Assembly (NCBI GenBank): GCA_052148435.1
Contig: JBKQIF010000115.1
Location: 74,384 to 138,383 of the forward strand
Length of the DNA stretch: 64,000 nt
Direction of reading: 5' to 3'
DNA from: JBEKYD01 sp052148435
GTDB taxonomy: Bacteria; Acidobacteriota; Terriglobia; Bryobacterales; Bryobacteraceae
A program made the translations under genes and the position numbers. The notes under the pieces are model-generated. The model searched no databases and had not been told where the DNA came from. It saw only the letters and a program-made list of their open reading frames with translations. Positions 35,014 through 44,258 of this stretch are shown here, piece after piece. Positions within the stretch are counted from its first letter, which is position 1, and every line of letters starts with the position of its first letter.

Positions 35014-36096
35014 ATGCGGGCTAGACATCTTGCGGTATTCCTCATGTTTGCGGCGGGTGCCGCGGCCGGGTCCCCCGAGATGCCGCAGTTTCGGTGGGAG
35101 AACTTCACCACCGAGAACGGTCTGCCCGACAATCATGTTTTTCAGATCAAGGTGGATTGCAGCCAGGTGTGGGCGGCGACGGAGAATGGCCTGGCTCTCT
35201 ACCGGGATGGCCACTGGAAGGTCTATGGCACCCAGGACGGGCTGGCGCACCGCGCCGTGCTCTCGGTCGATGTGGACCCGCGCACGGGCGATGTCTGGGC
35301 GGCGACGATGGGCGGCTTGAGCCGATTCTCGGCCGGGCGGTTCGACAACTACACCCAGCTCAACAGTGGGCTTCCGAACGACGTGGTTTACGGCGTGGCC
35401 GTGCAGGGCGATTCGGTCTGGGTAGCCACGGCCGCCGGGGGCGCGCGCCTGGACGTGAAGACCGGGCAATGGCGGCACTTCAACGAGCGCAACACGCCGA
35501 TGTACGAGATCTGGACTTACGGGGTCTCGGCCGGAGCAGAGAAGGTCTACTACGCGGTGTGGGGCGGGGGAGTGTTGGAGTACGACGTAGAGACTGGCCG
35601 ATGGAAGGACTACAACGATCCCGACGGCGAGACCGAGATTGTGCTGCTGAAGGACCAGGGGCTGATTCACGAGGTCACTACCTCGGTAAGTTGGGCGGAG
35701 AAAGACCACGTCCTGTGGGTGGCCACTTACTTCGGCGCCAGCCGCTACGACGGGCGATACTGGAAGAATTTCATGGATAAGGACAGCGGCCTGCCGAGCA
35801 ATTTTCTGAACCAGGTGAAGGCTGTGGACGGCAACCGGGCCTGGTTCGCAACCGACAAGGGGCTGGCTTACTATGACGGCACGAACTGGTCCGTCTACCG
35901 GCCGGCTCTCGATACCAAGGCGCCGGAGATGACCGTCCGGGACGCCCAGGGCAAGATCACGCGGATTGAGGTAACTACGGCTCCCTCCCACAACTACATC
36001 CTCGCCGTGGATTTTCAGGGCGGCGATCTCTGGGTGGCCACGGCCCACGGAGTCAGTCATGGAATTCGCTTGAAGCAAAAGGAGACAACCAAATGA
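35014..36096 (+). CDS. Two-component-regulator-type propeller protein (secreted)
   Basis: A 360-residue exported protein with a signal peptide (about 1-19, FLMFAAGAAAG). It has repeated blades of the Reg_prop type: FTTENGLPDNHVFQIKVD, VWAATENGLALYRDGHWKVY, VWAATMGGLSRFSAGRFDNY, DSGLPSNFLNQVKAVDGNRA. In hybrid two-component sensors of Bacteroidetes these propellers form the periplasmic ligand sensor, but here there is no membrane or kinase part, so it is a free-standing propeller. It begins 25 bases after the YVTN/cytochrome gene, and its stop overlaps the RidA-like start (ATGATG). Confidence 0.8.
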   Translation: MRARHLAVFLMFAAGAAAGSPEMPQFRWENFTTENGLPDNHVFQIKVDCSQVWAATENGLALYRDGHWKVYGTQDGLAHRAVLSVDVDPRTGDVWAATMGGLSRFSAGRFDNYTQLNSGLPNDVVYGVAVQGDSVWVATAAGGARLDVKTGQWRHFNERNTPMYEIWTYGVSAGAEKVYYAVWGGGVLEYDVETGRWKDYNDPDGETEIVLLKDQGLIHEVTTSVSWAEKDHVLWVATYFGASRYDGRYWKNFMDKDSGLPSNFLNQVKAVDGNRAWFATDKGLAYYDGTNWSVYRPALDTKAPEMTVRDAQGKITRIEVTTAPSHNYILAVDFQGGDLWVATAHGVSHGIRLKQKETTK

Positions 36097-36596
36097 TGAG
36101 CATTTCGGAAGCACTGGCTGAAGTGGCGGGCGCCACATCCATCGAGAAGAGACCGGTTCGCGCCGCTCGCGCCCTCAATGAGGCCTACGACTACGATCGG
36201 CCGAGTTCCTTTTCGCGCGGCCTGCGCCTCGACTTCGGCAACGTGACGGTATTGCTGATCTCGGGGACCGCCTCGATCGGGGCCAACGGCGAGACTCTTT
36301 ATGCGGGCGATTTTCGCGCTCAGATTCGGCGCACATTCGCCAATATTACGGCCCTGCTGGAATCGGAGGGCGCGACCTGGAAGGATATTGTGCGCACCAC
36401 CTGCTACCTGCGCGATATCGAGCGCGACTATACCGCATTCAATGAGGAGCGCACGGCATTCTATCGCGAGCAGGCGCTCGACCCGCTGCCCGCTTCGACG
36501 GGCATCCAGGCGATCCTGTGCCGTCCCGAACTGCTGGTGGAGATCGAAGCGATCGCGATCTTCCGCGGCAGCGACGCGGGGACTGTCGGGAGATGA
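36093..36596 (+). CDS. RidA/YjgF-family protein
   Basis: A 167-residue protein. The RidA fold is recognisable: VTVLLISGTASIGANGETLY, then GDFRAQIRRTFANITALLES, GATWKDIVRTTCYLRDIERD, and ILCRPELLVEIEAIAIF, whose Arg144 and Glu150 correspond to the residues that bind and hydrolyse imines or enamines in RidA. The N-terminal 45 residues extend beyond the standard 125-residue family and may be an added helix pair. Canonical RidA removes reactive 2-aminoacrylate in the cytoplasm; no signal peptide is seen, unlike the secreted neighbours. AAGGAG lies 8 nt before the ATG at 36093. Paralogues can act in other pathways. Confidence 0.85.
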   Translation: MMSISEALAEVAGATSIEKRPVRAARALNEAYDYDRPSSFSRGLRLDFGNVTVLLISGTASIGANGETLYAGDFRAQIRRTFANITALLESEGATWKDIVRTTCYLRDIERDYTAFNEERTAFYREQALDPLPASTGIQAILCRPELLVEIEAIAIFRGSDAGTVGR

Positions 36597-36727
36597 CCAG
36601 TTCCAATCCCCGGCAACCGCTCCCTTGGAAGCCGTGAAAAAATCAAATCGCAGGCCGAAGGCCTACCCCACAAGGTCGGCAAGTGCATTGACCCGGGTAA
36701 GAAAGATTACTTAGCGAAGGAGTGAGC

Positions 36728-38560
36728 ATGTCACTTTGGATCCGCCTTCTGATGGTTGCCGCGGCGGCGACGCTGTGCGGCCAAATGCCGGGCCAAGTGG
36801 CGGGCGGCTGTAGCTGCGGCGCCGACCCGCCCGGGCCGCCCAAGAACCGCGAGGTACGCCCCTACGCCAACACGCCCGAAGACATGCGGCCCTACGGCAA
36901 CTTCGCCGCGCCTTACTATGAGTTCTACCAGAAGCAGGAGGAGTACAACGGCGCGGCGCGGGACGTTCCCACGCTGAAACCCCAGGACGTGGACGAGGTA
37001 CGCATCGGTTTTCTGGGACCGATCGAGAACCACCCCGACCAGGCACTCGGCCAAATGATGCTGAATGGCGCGCTGCTGGCCATCGAAGAGGCCAATGTGC
37101 GCGGAGGCTATGGCGGCAAACCGTTCCGCCTGATGGTACACAACGACGCGGCGCTGTGGGGAGCCTCCAGCAACGAGATCGTCAAGATGGCCTACGACGA
37201 AAAGGTGTGGGCCATGCTGGGGTCGATCAGCGGCGATTCCACCCATATCGCTCTGCGCGTCAGCCTCAAGAGCGAGGTGCCGATCGTGAACTCCGCCGCT
37301 ACCGATCCCACCATTCCGGAAACCATCATCCCCTGGTATCTCACCACCATTCAGGACGACCGGATGCAGAGCTATACCCTGGCGCGGCGCATCTACACGG
37401 ACCTGGGCCTGACGCGGGTGGCCCTGCTGCGCGTGAACGATCGCTACGGCCGCTTCGGGGTGCTGAAGTTTCGGGATGCCGCGCGGCGCCTGGGCCATCC
37501 GGTCTCGATCGAACAAAAGTATCTGCCGGGGACCACGGATTTTCGCCGGTCTCTGCGAATCATCGCGGATTCGGGAGCGCAGGCCCTCGTGATTTGGGGA
37601 GACCAGGCGCCCACCGCCGCGATCCTTCAACAGATGCGCGAATTGAAAATGACGCAGCGGGTCTTCGGGAGTTACCGGACCATGGGAGAAGGCATGCTCT
37701 CCGCCGCCGGGACAGCCGCCGAGGGAATGGAAGCGGTATTTCCCTTCGACCCGACGCGCGACGATCCCCTCTGGACGAGCTTCCGCTCGCGTTTCGCCAG
37801 GCGGTTCGACCGCCAGCCGGAAGTATTCGCGTCACTGGCCTTCGACACCATGAACGTGCTGCTGGACGCGATCTGCCGCGCGGGATTGAATCGCGGAAAG
37901 ATCCGCGATGCGCTGGCAGGCCTGGAAGGCTACAAGGGAGTGACGGGCGAGATGGTCTTCGATCCCAACTCCAAGAACGTGGTGCCGCTGTATCTGGCCA
38001 CGGTCCACAATGGCGGCATCCGTTATCGGCGTTATGGGATGGAGAAGCCTTATGCCCGCGTGGGCGAAGGCGGCGTGGCGTATGCCGGGCCGCCGATAGC
38101 GGACGCGCCCGGCGGGCCCATGCGCCTGGTGCTATTCGGGCCGGCGGCGGCGGAGATCGCGTCCTCCCCGGCGGTGCGAGCGGCGCTGGCGCCTTTTGGA
38201 GACCGGTATATGCTGGCGCCGGTGGATGCGGACAAGCCGTGGGGACAGGCGTCCACGGAACTGGTCGATTTGCTTTACCGCGGGAACGCGGTTGGGATCC
38301 TCGCGGTGGGCCGCAATGCCAGCCACCTGGCGGAGCAACTCGCCGCTAAGGCGTTCTTTCCCGTGGTCGCCGTTTCCGCCGATGCCAGCCTCACTGCCGT
38401 GAACCTGCCGTGGATCTTCCGTTTGCCCGCGGAGACGGCGCCGGAGGAGGCTATCCGCACCATCACCGCAGCCGCGGAGAGGGCCGGGCCGAACCGGGGG
38501 CGCCTGCGGGACGCCCTGGCGGCGAGCGGTCGGTTCGATGGGCGGGGCGAGCCGAGGTAG
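36728..38560 (+). CDS. Periplasmic binding protein, type 1 (branched-chain amino acid ABC-type), with extra C-terminal lobe
   Basis: A roughly 610-residue exported protein. The N-terminus has a signal ending near a Cys (QVAGGCSCG), so a lipoprotein is possible. Residues about 90-450 form a Leu/Ile/Val-type binding protein (VRIGFLGPIENHPDQALGQM; GALLAIEEANVRGGYGG; LGSISGDSTHIALRVS; VPIVNSAATDPTIPETIIPW; NDRYGRFGVLKFRDAAR). Residues 455-600 look like a further Rossmann-type lobe (MRLVLFGPAAAEIASSPAV; AVGILAVGRNASHLAEQLA), an unusual extension. AAGGAG lies 5 nt before ATG 36728, which fixes the start. No permease or ATPase gene lies nearby, so it may be a sensor or an orphan binding protein. Confidence 0.85.
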   Translation: MSLWIRLLMVAAAATLCGQMPGQVAGGCSCGADPPGPPKNREVRPYANTPEDMRPYGNFAAPYYEFYQKQEEYNGAARDVPTLKPQDVDEVRIGFLGPIENHPDQALGQMMLNGALLAIEEANVRGGYGGKPFRLMVHNDAALWGASSNEIVKMAYDEKVWAMLGSISGDSTHIALRVSLKSEVPIVNSAATDPTIPETIIPWYLTTIQDDRMQSYTLARRIYTDLGLTRVALLRVNDRYGRFGVLKFRDAARRLGHPVSIEQKYLPGTTDFRRSLRIIADSGAQALVIWGDQAPTAAILQQMRELKMTQRVFGSYRTMGEGMLSAAGTAAEGMEAVFPFDPTRDDPLWTSFRSRFARRFDRQPEVFASLAFDTMNVLLDAICRAGLNRGKIRDALAGLEGYKGVTGEMVFDPNSKNVVPLYLATVHNGGIRYRRYGMEKPYARVGEGGVAYAGPPIADAPGGPMRLVLFGPAAAEIASSPAVRAALAPFGDRYMLAPVDADKPWGQASTELVDLLYRGNAVGILAVGRNASHLAEQLAAKAFFPVVAVSADASLTAVNLPWIFRLPAETAPEEAIRTITAAAERAGPNRGRLRDALAASGRFDGRGEPR

Positions 38561-38564
38561 CGGG

Positions 38565-38605
38565 CAAGCTTTCAGCGGCTCAGCAGGCTTGACAGCTTGC
38601 GCCAC
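38565..38605 (-). repeat. AGCTGA-type repeat fragment followed by the 19-bp repeat, copy 2
   Basis: The minus strand contains CTGAGCCGCTGAAAGCT (related to the AGCTGA family) and, at 38587-38605, the exact complement of the 19-mer at 27841-27859. It lies directly after the binding-protein stop codon. Confidence 0.55.
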
Positions 38606-38667
38606 GGGTTAGTATATCCATACTATTGCGCCGGTTCGGCGCTTATCACTACAATCCCGTTAGTCCA

Positions 38668-41613
38668 ATGAAGAGGGTTACCACGCGCATCTACTTGGCC
38701 GGAGTGTTTGTGGTGGGCGCGCTGCTGCTATGGGCGGCGGATTCGCCCCCGGTTTCCACTGCTCTGGCACAACATCGCAACCTGGGCAAGGCCTTTTACG
38801 AAAACCCGACCACGCAGGCCGAAGCGGTGGTGGAGTTCAAAAAGGCTCTCGACCTGGCGCCGAATTCGGTTCGGGAAAAACTGAACTACGGGCTGGCTTT
38901 GCTGCGCGCCGGCAGGAGTCAGGAAGGCGAGGCCCAGCTCAAAGACGTGCAGCGGCTCGACCCCAAGTTGCCGCATAGCTGGTTCAACCTGGGAATTTAT
39001 TACAAGAAGGCGGGCGACGCGGACCGGGCGGTGGCGCAGTTCGAAGGCATGGTCCAACTTGTGCCCGATGAGGCTATCGGGCATTATCAGCTTGGGTCCA
39101 TGTATAAGCTCGAAGGCCGCACCGATGCGGCGCGGACGCAGTTCGAACTGGCGGCGAAGCTCGATCCACAACTGGCCGCGGCACAATTCCAGCTCTACAA
39201 TCTTTACCGCCAGCAAGGGCGCGCCCAAGAGGCGGCGCGCGCGCTGGCGGCGTTCCAGCAACTCAAGAAGCAGGCCGAAGGCGCGGTCATTCCCGAGGAC
39301 GTGGATTGGTGCGTTTTTGCCGAGATCTACGATCTGCTCGCGGCGCCGGAAACCAAGCCGGCCGCCGCTGCGCCGGTGTACGAAGATCGCGTGCTGGAAG
39401 GCGCGGCAACGGGGTTGCTGGCGATCGATTCCACGGGCGATGGGCGCACCGATCTGCTGGCATGGTCGGCGCGCGGGCTGGTGTTGTACCGGCAGGGCAG
39501 GGAACCGGTGCCCGATTCGGGACTCGCGGGCCTGACCGGCGTCATCTCGGTGGCGGCGGGGGATTTTAATAACGATGGGTTCATGGACCTGTGCGTCCTC
39601 ACCGAGTCGGGGCCGGTGCTGTTGGCCAATTCCAAAGGGCATTTCAGCCGCGTCGAAGCCAATTTGCCCCAGCGGCGATTCGAGCGCGCCGTATGGATCG
39701 ACTACGATCACGATTACGATCTCGACCTGATTTTGCTGGGACCGGCGCCGGCGCTGATGCGCAATGAAGGCACAGCCGGGTTCGCCGATCGCACCGCGGA
39801 TTTCCCCTTTGTTCCGGGCTTCCCAACCGCGGCGGAGAAGCTGCGCGTCGTACCCGACAGCAAGGCCTTCGATCTGGCCGTGTTCTATCGCGACCACGCG
39901 CCCGTGCTCTATCGCGACCATCTGGGCGGCCATTACGCAGCCGAGCCGTTCCAGGGCACGCCGCCCGACGAGTCGCAAGTGGAAGCCGATTTCGATAACG
40001 ACGGCCTGATGGACCGCGCCGGCATCGCTCCCGACGGCAAAATTCACCTAGCCATCAACCGCAGCCGCGCATCGCCGCACTGGATCCGCGTGCGGCTTGA
40101 AGGCATCAAGAGTCTCAAGCTGGCGCAGGGCGCGGAGGTGGAAATCAAGGCCGGCACTTTGTACCGCAAAGCCGCTTATGCCGGCGTGCCGCTGCTGTTC
40201 GACACCGGCGGCGCGGCTTCGGTGGACGTGGTGCGCATCACCTGGCCGAACGGGCTGATCCAGAACGAAACCGTGCAGGCGGCCGGGCGCGGCTACACGT
40301 ATCAGGAGGAGCAGCGGCTCTCGGGCTCGTGCCCCATGATCTGGACCTGGAATGGCCGCGCCATTCAGTTCATTACCGACGTGCTGGGCGTGGCGCCGCT
40401 GGGCGCGAGCGATGGCGAGGGCACGTATTTTCCGGTGGACCACGACGAGTACGTTTCGATTCCCGGCGATGCACTGGCCCCAGTGGATGGCCACTACGAT
40501 ATTCGCGTGACCGAAGAGCTGAGCGAAGTGTCATACCTGGACCAGATTCAACTTCTGGCCGTGGACCATCCCGCCGCCACCGAGATTTTCACCAACGAGA
40601 AATTCAAAGGGCCGCCGTACCCGGAGTTCCGCCTGTTCGGCGTCGGGCGGCGCATCTATCCGCAAGCGGCGCGCAGCTTCGAATCGCCGGGTGACGCGGG
40701 GCGCGACGTGCTGCGGAGCCTGCTGGCACGCGACCAGAGGTATCCCGACCAGTTTCCACGGTCGGAGTTGGGCGTGGCCGCGACGCACACGCTGGAGCTC
40801 GATTTCGGCAAGGCCGCACCGGACGGCCGCGCCGTGCTGCTGCTCAATGGCTGGGTGGATTGGCCCGACGGCAGCACCTTCCGCGCCGCCGCGCAGGAGT
40901 TCAAGGGCGGTCTCGTCATGCCGTACCTACAAATGCAGGACGCCTCGGGGCTTTGGAAAACCGTGAACGAAGACATGGGAATGCCCGCGGGCAAACCCAA
41001 GACCATCGCCGTGGAACTGCGCTTTCCCTCAGCCAGCCGCAAAGTGCGGATCGTGACCAATCTCTGCGTGTATTGGGACGAGATTTTCCTCAGCGAAGGG
41101 GCGTCCCAGGCGCAGGTTGCCCAGCGCGAAGTGCCGCTGGTCTCCGCCGCCCTCGATTTCCGGGGATTCTCGCGGACCCGGATTCATCCCGAACGTAAAC
41201 AGCCCGATACATTCTTCTACGACAGTGTTTCTTCGGACTCCTTCTGGAATCCGACGCCGGGGCTCTATACGCGTTATGGCGACGTGCGCGAACTGCTGCG
41301 CGAGGCGGACGACCGGCTCGTCATACTGGGCTCGGGCGACGAGATCCGCCTGCGGTTCTCGGCCGCCCTGCCGCCGCCGGCAGCCGGATGGACCCGCGAT
41401 TTCCTGTTGAAGGTGGATGGCTGGGCCAAGGATCGCGACCCCAACACGGCATTTTCCGGCAGCGTCGAGCCGCTGCCGTTTCACGCCATGAGCCGCTATC
41501 CGTACGCCGCCGGCGAGCACTTCCCCGACGATGCCGAACATCGCCGCTATCGCCAGGAATACAACACGCGCCCCGCGTTGCGGCTCATCCGCCCGCTGGC
41601 GGGCACGAACTGA
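38668..41613 (+). CDS. TPR + FG-GAP + UnbV-like giant exported protein
   Basis: A 981-residue protein with an N-terminal membrane or signal helix (YLAGVFVVGALLLWAA). Residues about 30-215 are TPRs (AEAVVEFKKALDLAPNSVRE), and about 240-450 are degenerate FG-GAP blades (AAGDFNNDGFMDLCVLTESG; VEADFDNDGLMDRAGIAPDG). Residues about 455-560 are UnbV-like (LKLAQGAEVEIKAGTLYRKA; VRITWPNGL). The C-terminal 420 residues (SCPMIWTWNGRAIQFITDVL; HDEYVSIPGDALAPVDGHYD) form a beta-rich domain of unknown function. ATG 38668 directly precedes the hydrophobic helix, but no Shine-Dalgarno sequence is seen. The TGA shares a base with the start of the pentahaem cytochrome gene, so the two are coupled. Confidence 0.85.
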   Translation: MKRVTTRIYLAGVFVVGALLLWAADSPPVSTALAQHRNLGKAFYENPTTQAEAVVEFKKALDLAPNSVREKLNYGLALLRAGRSQEGEAQLKDVQRLDPKLPHSWFNLGIYYKKAGDADRAVAQFEGMVQLVPDEAIGHYQLGSMYKLEGRTDAARTQFELAAKLDPQLAAAQFQLYNLYRQQGRAQEAARALAAFQQLKKQAEGAVIPEDVDWCVFAEIYDLLAAPETKPAAAAPVYEDRVLEGAATGLLAIDSTGDGRTDLLAWSARGLVLYRQGREPVPDSGLAGLTGVISVAAGDFNNDGFMDLCVLTESGPVLLANSKGHFSRVEANLPQRRFERAVWIDYDHDYDLDLILLGPAPALMRNEGTAGFADRTADFPFVPGFPTAAEKLRVVPDSKAFDLAVFYRDHAPVLYRDHLGGHYAAEPFQGTPPDESQVEADFDNDGLMDRAGIAPDGKIHLAINRSRASPHWIRVRLEGIKSLKLAQGAEVEIKAGTLYRKAAYAGVPLLFDTGGAASVDVVRITWPNGLIQNETVQAAGRGYTYQEEQRLSGSCPMIWTWNGRAIQFITDVLGVAPLGASDGEGTYFPVDHDEYVSIPGDALAPVDGHYDIRVTEELSEVSYLDQIQLLAVDHPAATEIFTNEKFKGPPYPEFRLFGVGRRIYPQAARSFESPGDAGRDVLRSLLARDQRYPDQFPRSELGVAATHTLELDFGKAAPDGRAVLLLNGWVDWPDGSTFRAAAQEFKGGLVMPYLQMQDASGLWKTVNEDMGMPAGKPKTIAVELRFPSASRKVRIVTNLCVYWDEIFLSEGASQAQVAQREVPLVSAALDFRGFSRTRIHPERKQPDTFFYDSVSSDSFWNPTPGLYTRYGDVRELLREADDRLVILGSGDEIRLRFSAALPPPAAGWTRDFLLKVDGWAKDRDPNTAFSGSVEPLPFHAMSRYPYAAGEHFPDDAEHRRYRQEYNTRPALRLIRPLAGTN

Positions 41614-44258
41614 TGTTCTGGCTGCTGGCAGTAACGGTGCTCAACGCCGCGTATGTAGCGGCCGCGCCTTCGGCTACCGTCTTCTACATCGCGAACGTGC
41701 TGTTGCACCTCGTTCTGGGCGCGACTTCGGTGGCGTGGCTCGGCTACACGTACCGGCGCCACGCCAGGGTTGTGCCGCTGGTCCTGGCCGGAGTGCTGGG
41801 CGTGTATCTCATCTTCGCCGGGGCCACCACGGACCATCGCGCTATCCTGCTGGCCCACATCGCCCTGGCGGTGATCGGGCTGGCGTTGCTGATGCCGCGT
41901 TGGACGGCGCCGCTGGCCGCGCTGGCGGTGCTGGCGCTGGCGATACGATTCGGCCCGCGGCCCGAGCGCATCCGCAATCCAAACATCACGCCCGTCTCCA
42001 TGAGCGAAGAAGGCGCGGGCACTGGCTCGCCGTTTTGGCCGTCCGCTTCCAACACCAATACCGGCGCCACCATTCCCTCCGATTTCTTCATGGATTCCAA
42101 GCTGTGCGGCGAATGTCACAAAGACATCTACCGGCAGTGGAACTCCTCGGCGCACCATTTCGCATCGTTCAATAACAGGTTTTACCGCGCGACCATTCTG
42201 CACATGCAGGAACTCAGCGGCACCCAGGGCAGCAAGTGGTGCGCCGGCTGTCACGATCACGCCGTCTTCTTCAACGGCCGCTTCGAGCGTCCCATCAAGG
42301 ATCAGGTAGACACGCCCGAGGCGCAGGTTGGGCTGGGCTGCATGTCGTGCCACTCCATCGTGCACGTGGCTGGCAGCATGGGCAACGGCGATTTCACTAT
42401 TCTTTATCCGCCGCTGCATCGCATCGCGTCCAGCCACAATCCGTATCTGCGCAAGGCCGACGCGTTCCTTACCTACCTAAATCCGGAGCCGCACCGGCGC
42501 ACCTTCATGCAGCCTTTTATGCGTCTCGATTCGCCCGAGTATTGCGCCTCCTGCCACAAGGTGCACCTGGACCAGCCTGTCAATCACTACCGCTGGCTGC
42601 GCGGCTTCAACGAGTACGACAACTGGCAGGCGAGCGGCGTTTCGGGCGAGGGCGCGCGATCGTTTTACTACCCGCCCAAGCCATCCACCTGCAGCGATTG
42701 CCACATGCCTTTGGTGCCGTCGCGCGACCCCGGCAACCGGAATGGCATGGTGCATTCGCACCGCTTCCCCGCGGCCAACACCGCCATTCCGTTTGTCAAC
42801 CACGATGAAGAACAACTGCGCACCACGGAGCGGTTTTTGCAGTCCGGGTTCATCACCGTGGATCTGTTCGCGGCCAGTCCCGTGGAAGAAACCATGGGCC
42901 AGGTGGAGATGCGCCGCCGCGCCGCCGATGCGCCCGCGGCGGCGTCCACCTTTGCGGTCGGCGAAGAGGCCGAACAATCGGGTCCCGTGATGCTGCGCGA
43001 AGTGGGCAAACTTGCCGCGCCCATCGATGCCCCGGGCGTGCGTTTCCAGCCCGGCACCGAGGTGCGCGTGGACGCGGTGGTCCGCACGCGCAAGATCGGC
43101 CATTTCTTTCCGGGCGGCACGGTGGATGCCTTCGACGTGTGGCTGGAGTTTCAGGCGCGCGATGCGCGCGGCCGCATTTTGGCGTGGAGCGGCAGGGTGG
43201 AAGACAACGGCCGCGGCCCCGTGGATAAAGGCGCGCACTTCTACCGCTCCTACCAGCTCGATGGCCAAGGCAACCGCATCGACAAGCGCAACGCCTGGCA
43301 GACGCGCAGCGTGCTGTATGTGCGGCTGATTCCGCCAGGCGCTGCCGACACCGTGCACTTCCGCATGGCCATTCCGAAAGACGCGGCTGGCCCGTTGACT
43401 CTCGAGGCGAAGCTGAACTACCGCAAGTTCACCGATTACTACACCAGGTTTTCATACGCGGGTGTAGCCGGGCCGGGTTCGGCGGGGCTCGATCACGACA
43501 GCCGCGAGTATACCTTCGATGGCGGTCCGGTTCCGGTTCTACCCATCGTCACGCTGGCGCAAGCCACAGCCAAAGTCGAACTGGGCGAGCCGCACTGGCA
43601 GCCGGTAGTTCGCAAACAGGATCGCGAGCGGTGGAACGATTGGGGCATCGGCCTGCTGCTGCAGGGCGACCTGAAGGGCGCCGAATATGCCTTTCACCGG
43701 GTGACGGAAGCCGGGCCCGGCTATGCCGATGGATGGCTTAATATCGCGCGCGCGCTGATACAGGAAGGCGAGACGGAGGCGGCGCGTCCGTTGGTGGAGA
43801 AGGCGCTGGCACTCAGCCCGAACCTGGCTCGCGGCTATTTCTTTCTGGGTATGGCGCAGAAAGCGGCCGGCGATTACGATGGCGCCATTCGGAGCTTGGA
43901 AGAGACCGCGCGGCAATACCCGCGCGACCGTGTCACGGCCAATCAACTGGGCCGCATCCTGTTTCTGGAGCGGCGCTATGGGGAAGCCGTGGCGGAGTTG
44001 CAGAAGGCCCTGGACGTCGACCCGGAAGACTTGCAGGCGCACTACAGTTTGATGCTTTGCTACCGTGGCCTGGGGCAAACCGAAAAAGCGGAACGCGAAG
44101 AGAAGCTGTTCCGCCGTTTCAAGGCGGACGAATCGTCGGAGGCGCTGACGGCCAAAGCGCGCCTGTTGAGTCCGGAGGATAACAATGAGAGGCAGCCGAT
44201 ACACGATCACGTTGCTGGCCCTGTTGGCGGCGGCTCCGGCGACCTCGGCCGACGATAG
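41613..44258 (+). CDS. Membrane-anchored pentahaem cytochrome c with C-terminal TPRs
   Basis: An 881-residue protein. The first 115 residues have four to five hydrophobic helices. Five haem c sites follow: CGECH (165), CAGCH (210), CMSCH (243), CASCH (311) and CSDCH (360), in a cytochrome c554/NrfA-like multihaem arrangement that includes DSKLCGECHKDIYRQWNSSA. A beta-rich domain spans about 450-690 (ARKIGHFFPGGTVDAFDVWL-type region), and TPRs occupy 690-860 (GRILFLERRYGEAVAELQKA). The membrane helices plus periplasmic haems suggest electron transfer from the quinone pool or to an outside acceptor. The start overlaps the upstream stop, and the 3' end overlaps the next CRTAC1 gene by 74 bases. 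Confidence 0.88.
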   Translation: MFWLLAVTVLNAAYVAAAPSATVFYIANVLLHLVLGATSVAWLGYTYRRHARVVPLVLAGVLGVYLIFAGATTDHRAILLAHIALAVIGLALLMPRWTAPLAALAVLALAIRFGPRPERIRNPNITPVSMSEEGAGTGSPFWPSASNTNTGATIPSDFFMDSKLCGECHKDIYRQWNSSAHHFASFNNRFYRATILHMQELSGTQGSKWCAGCHDHAVFFNGRFERPIKDQVDTPEAQVGLGCMSCHSIVHVAGSMGNGDFTILYPPLHRIASSHNPYLRKADAFLTYLNPEPHRRTFMQPFMRLDSPEYCASCHKVHLDQPVNHYRWLRGFNEYDNWQASGVSGEGARSFYYPPKPSTCSDCHMPLVPSRDPGNRNGMVHSHRFPAANTAIPFVNHDEEQLRTTERFLQSGFITVDLFAASPVEETMGQVEMRRRAADAPAAASTFAVGEEAEQSGPVMLREVGKLAAPIDAPGVRFQPGTEVRVDAVVRTRKIGHFFPGGTVDAFDVWLEFQARDARGRILAWSGRVEDNGRGPVDKGAHFYRSYQLDGQGNRIDKRNAWQTRSVLYVRLIPPGAADTVHFRMAIPKDAAGPLTLEAKLNYRKFTDYYTRFSYAGVAGPGSAGLDHDSREYTFDGGPVPVLPIVTLAQATAKVELGEPHWQPVVRKQDRERWNDWGIGLLLQGDLKGAEYAFHRVTEAGPGYADGWLNIARALIQEGETEAARPLVEKALALSPNLARGYFFLGMAQKAAGDYDGAIRSLEETARQYPRDRVTANQLGRILFLERRYGEAVAELQKALDVDPEDLQAHYSLMLCYRGLGQTEKAEREEKLFRRFKADESSEALTAKARLLSPEDNNERQPIHDHVAGPVGGGSGDLGRR

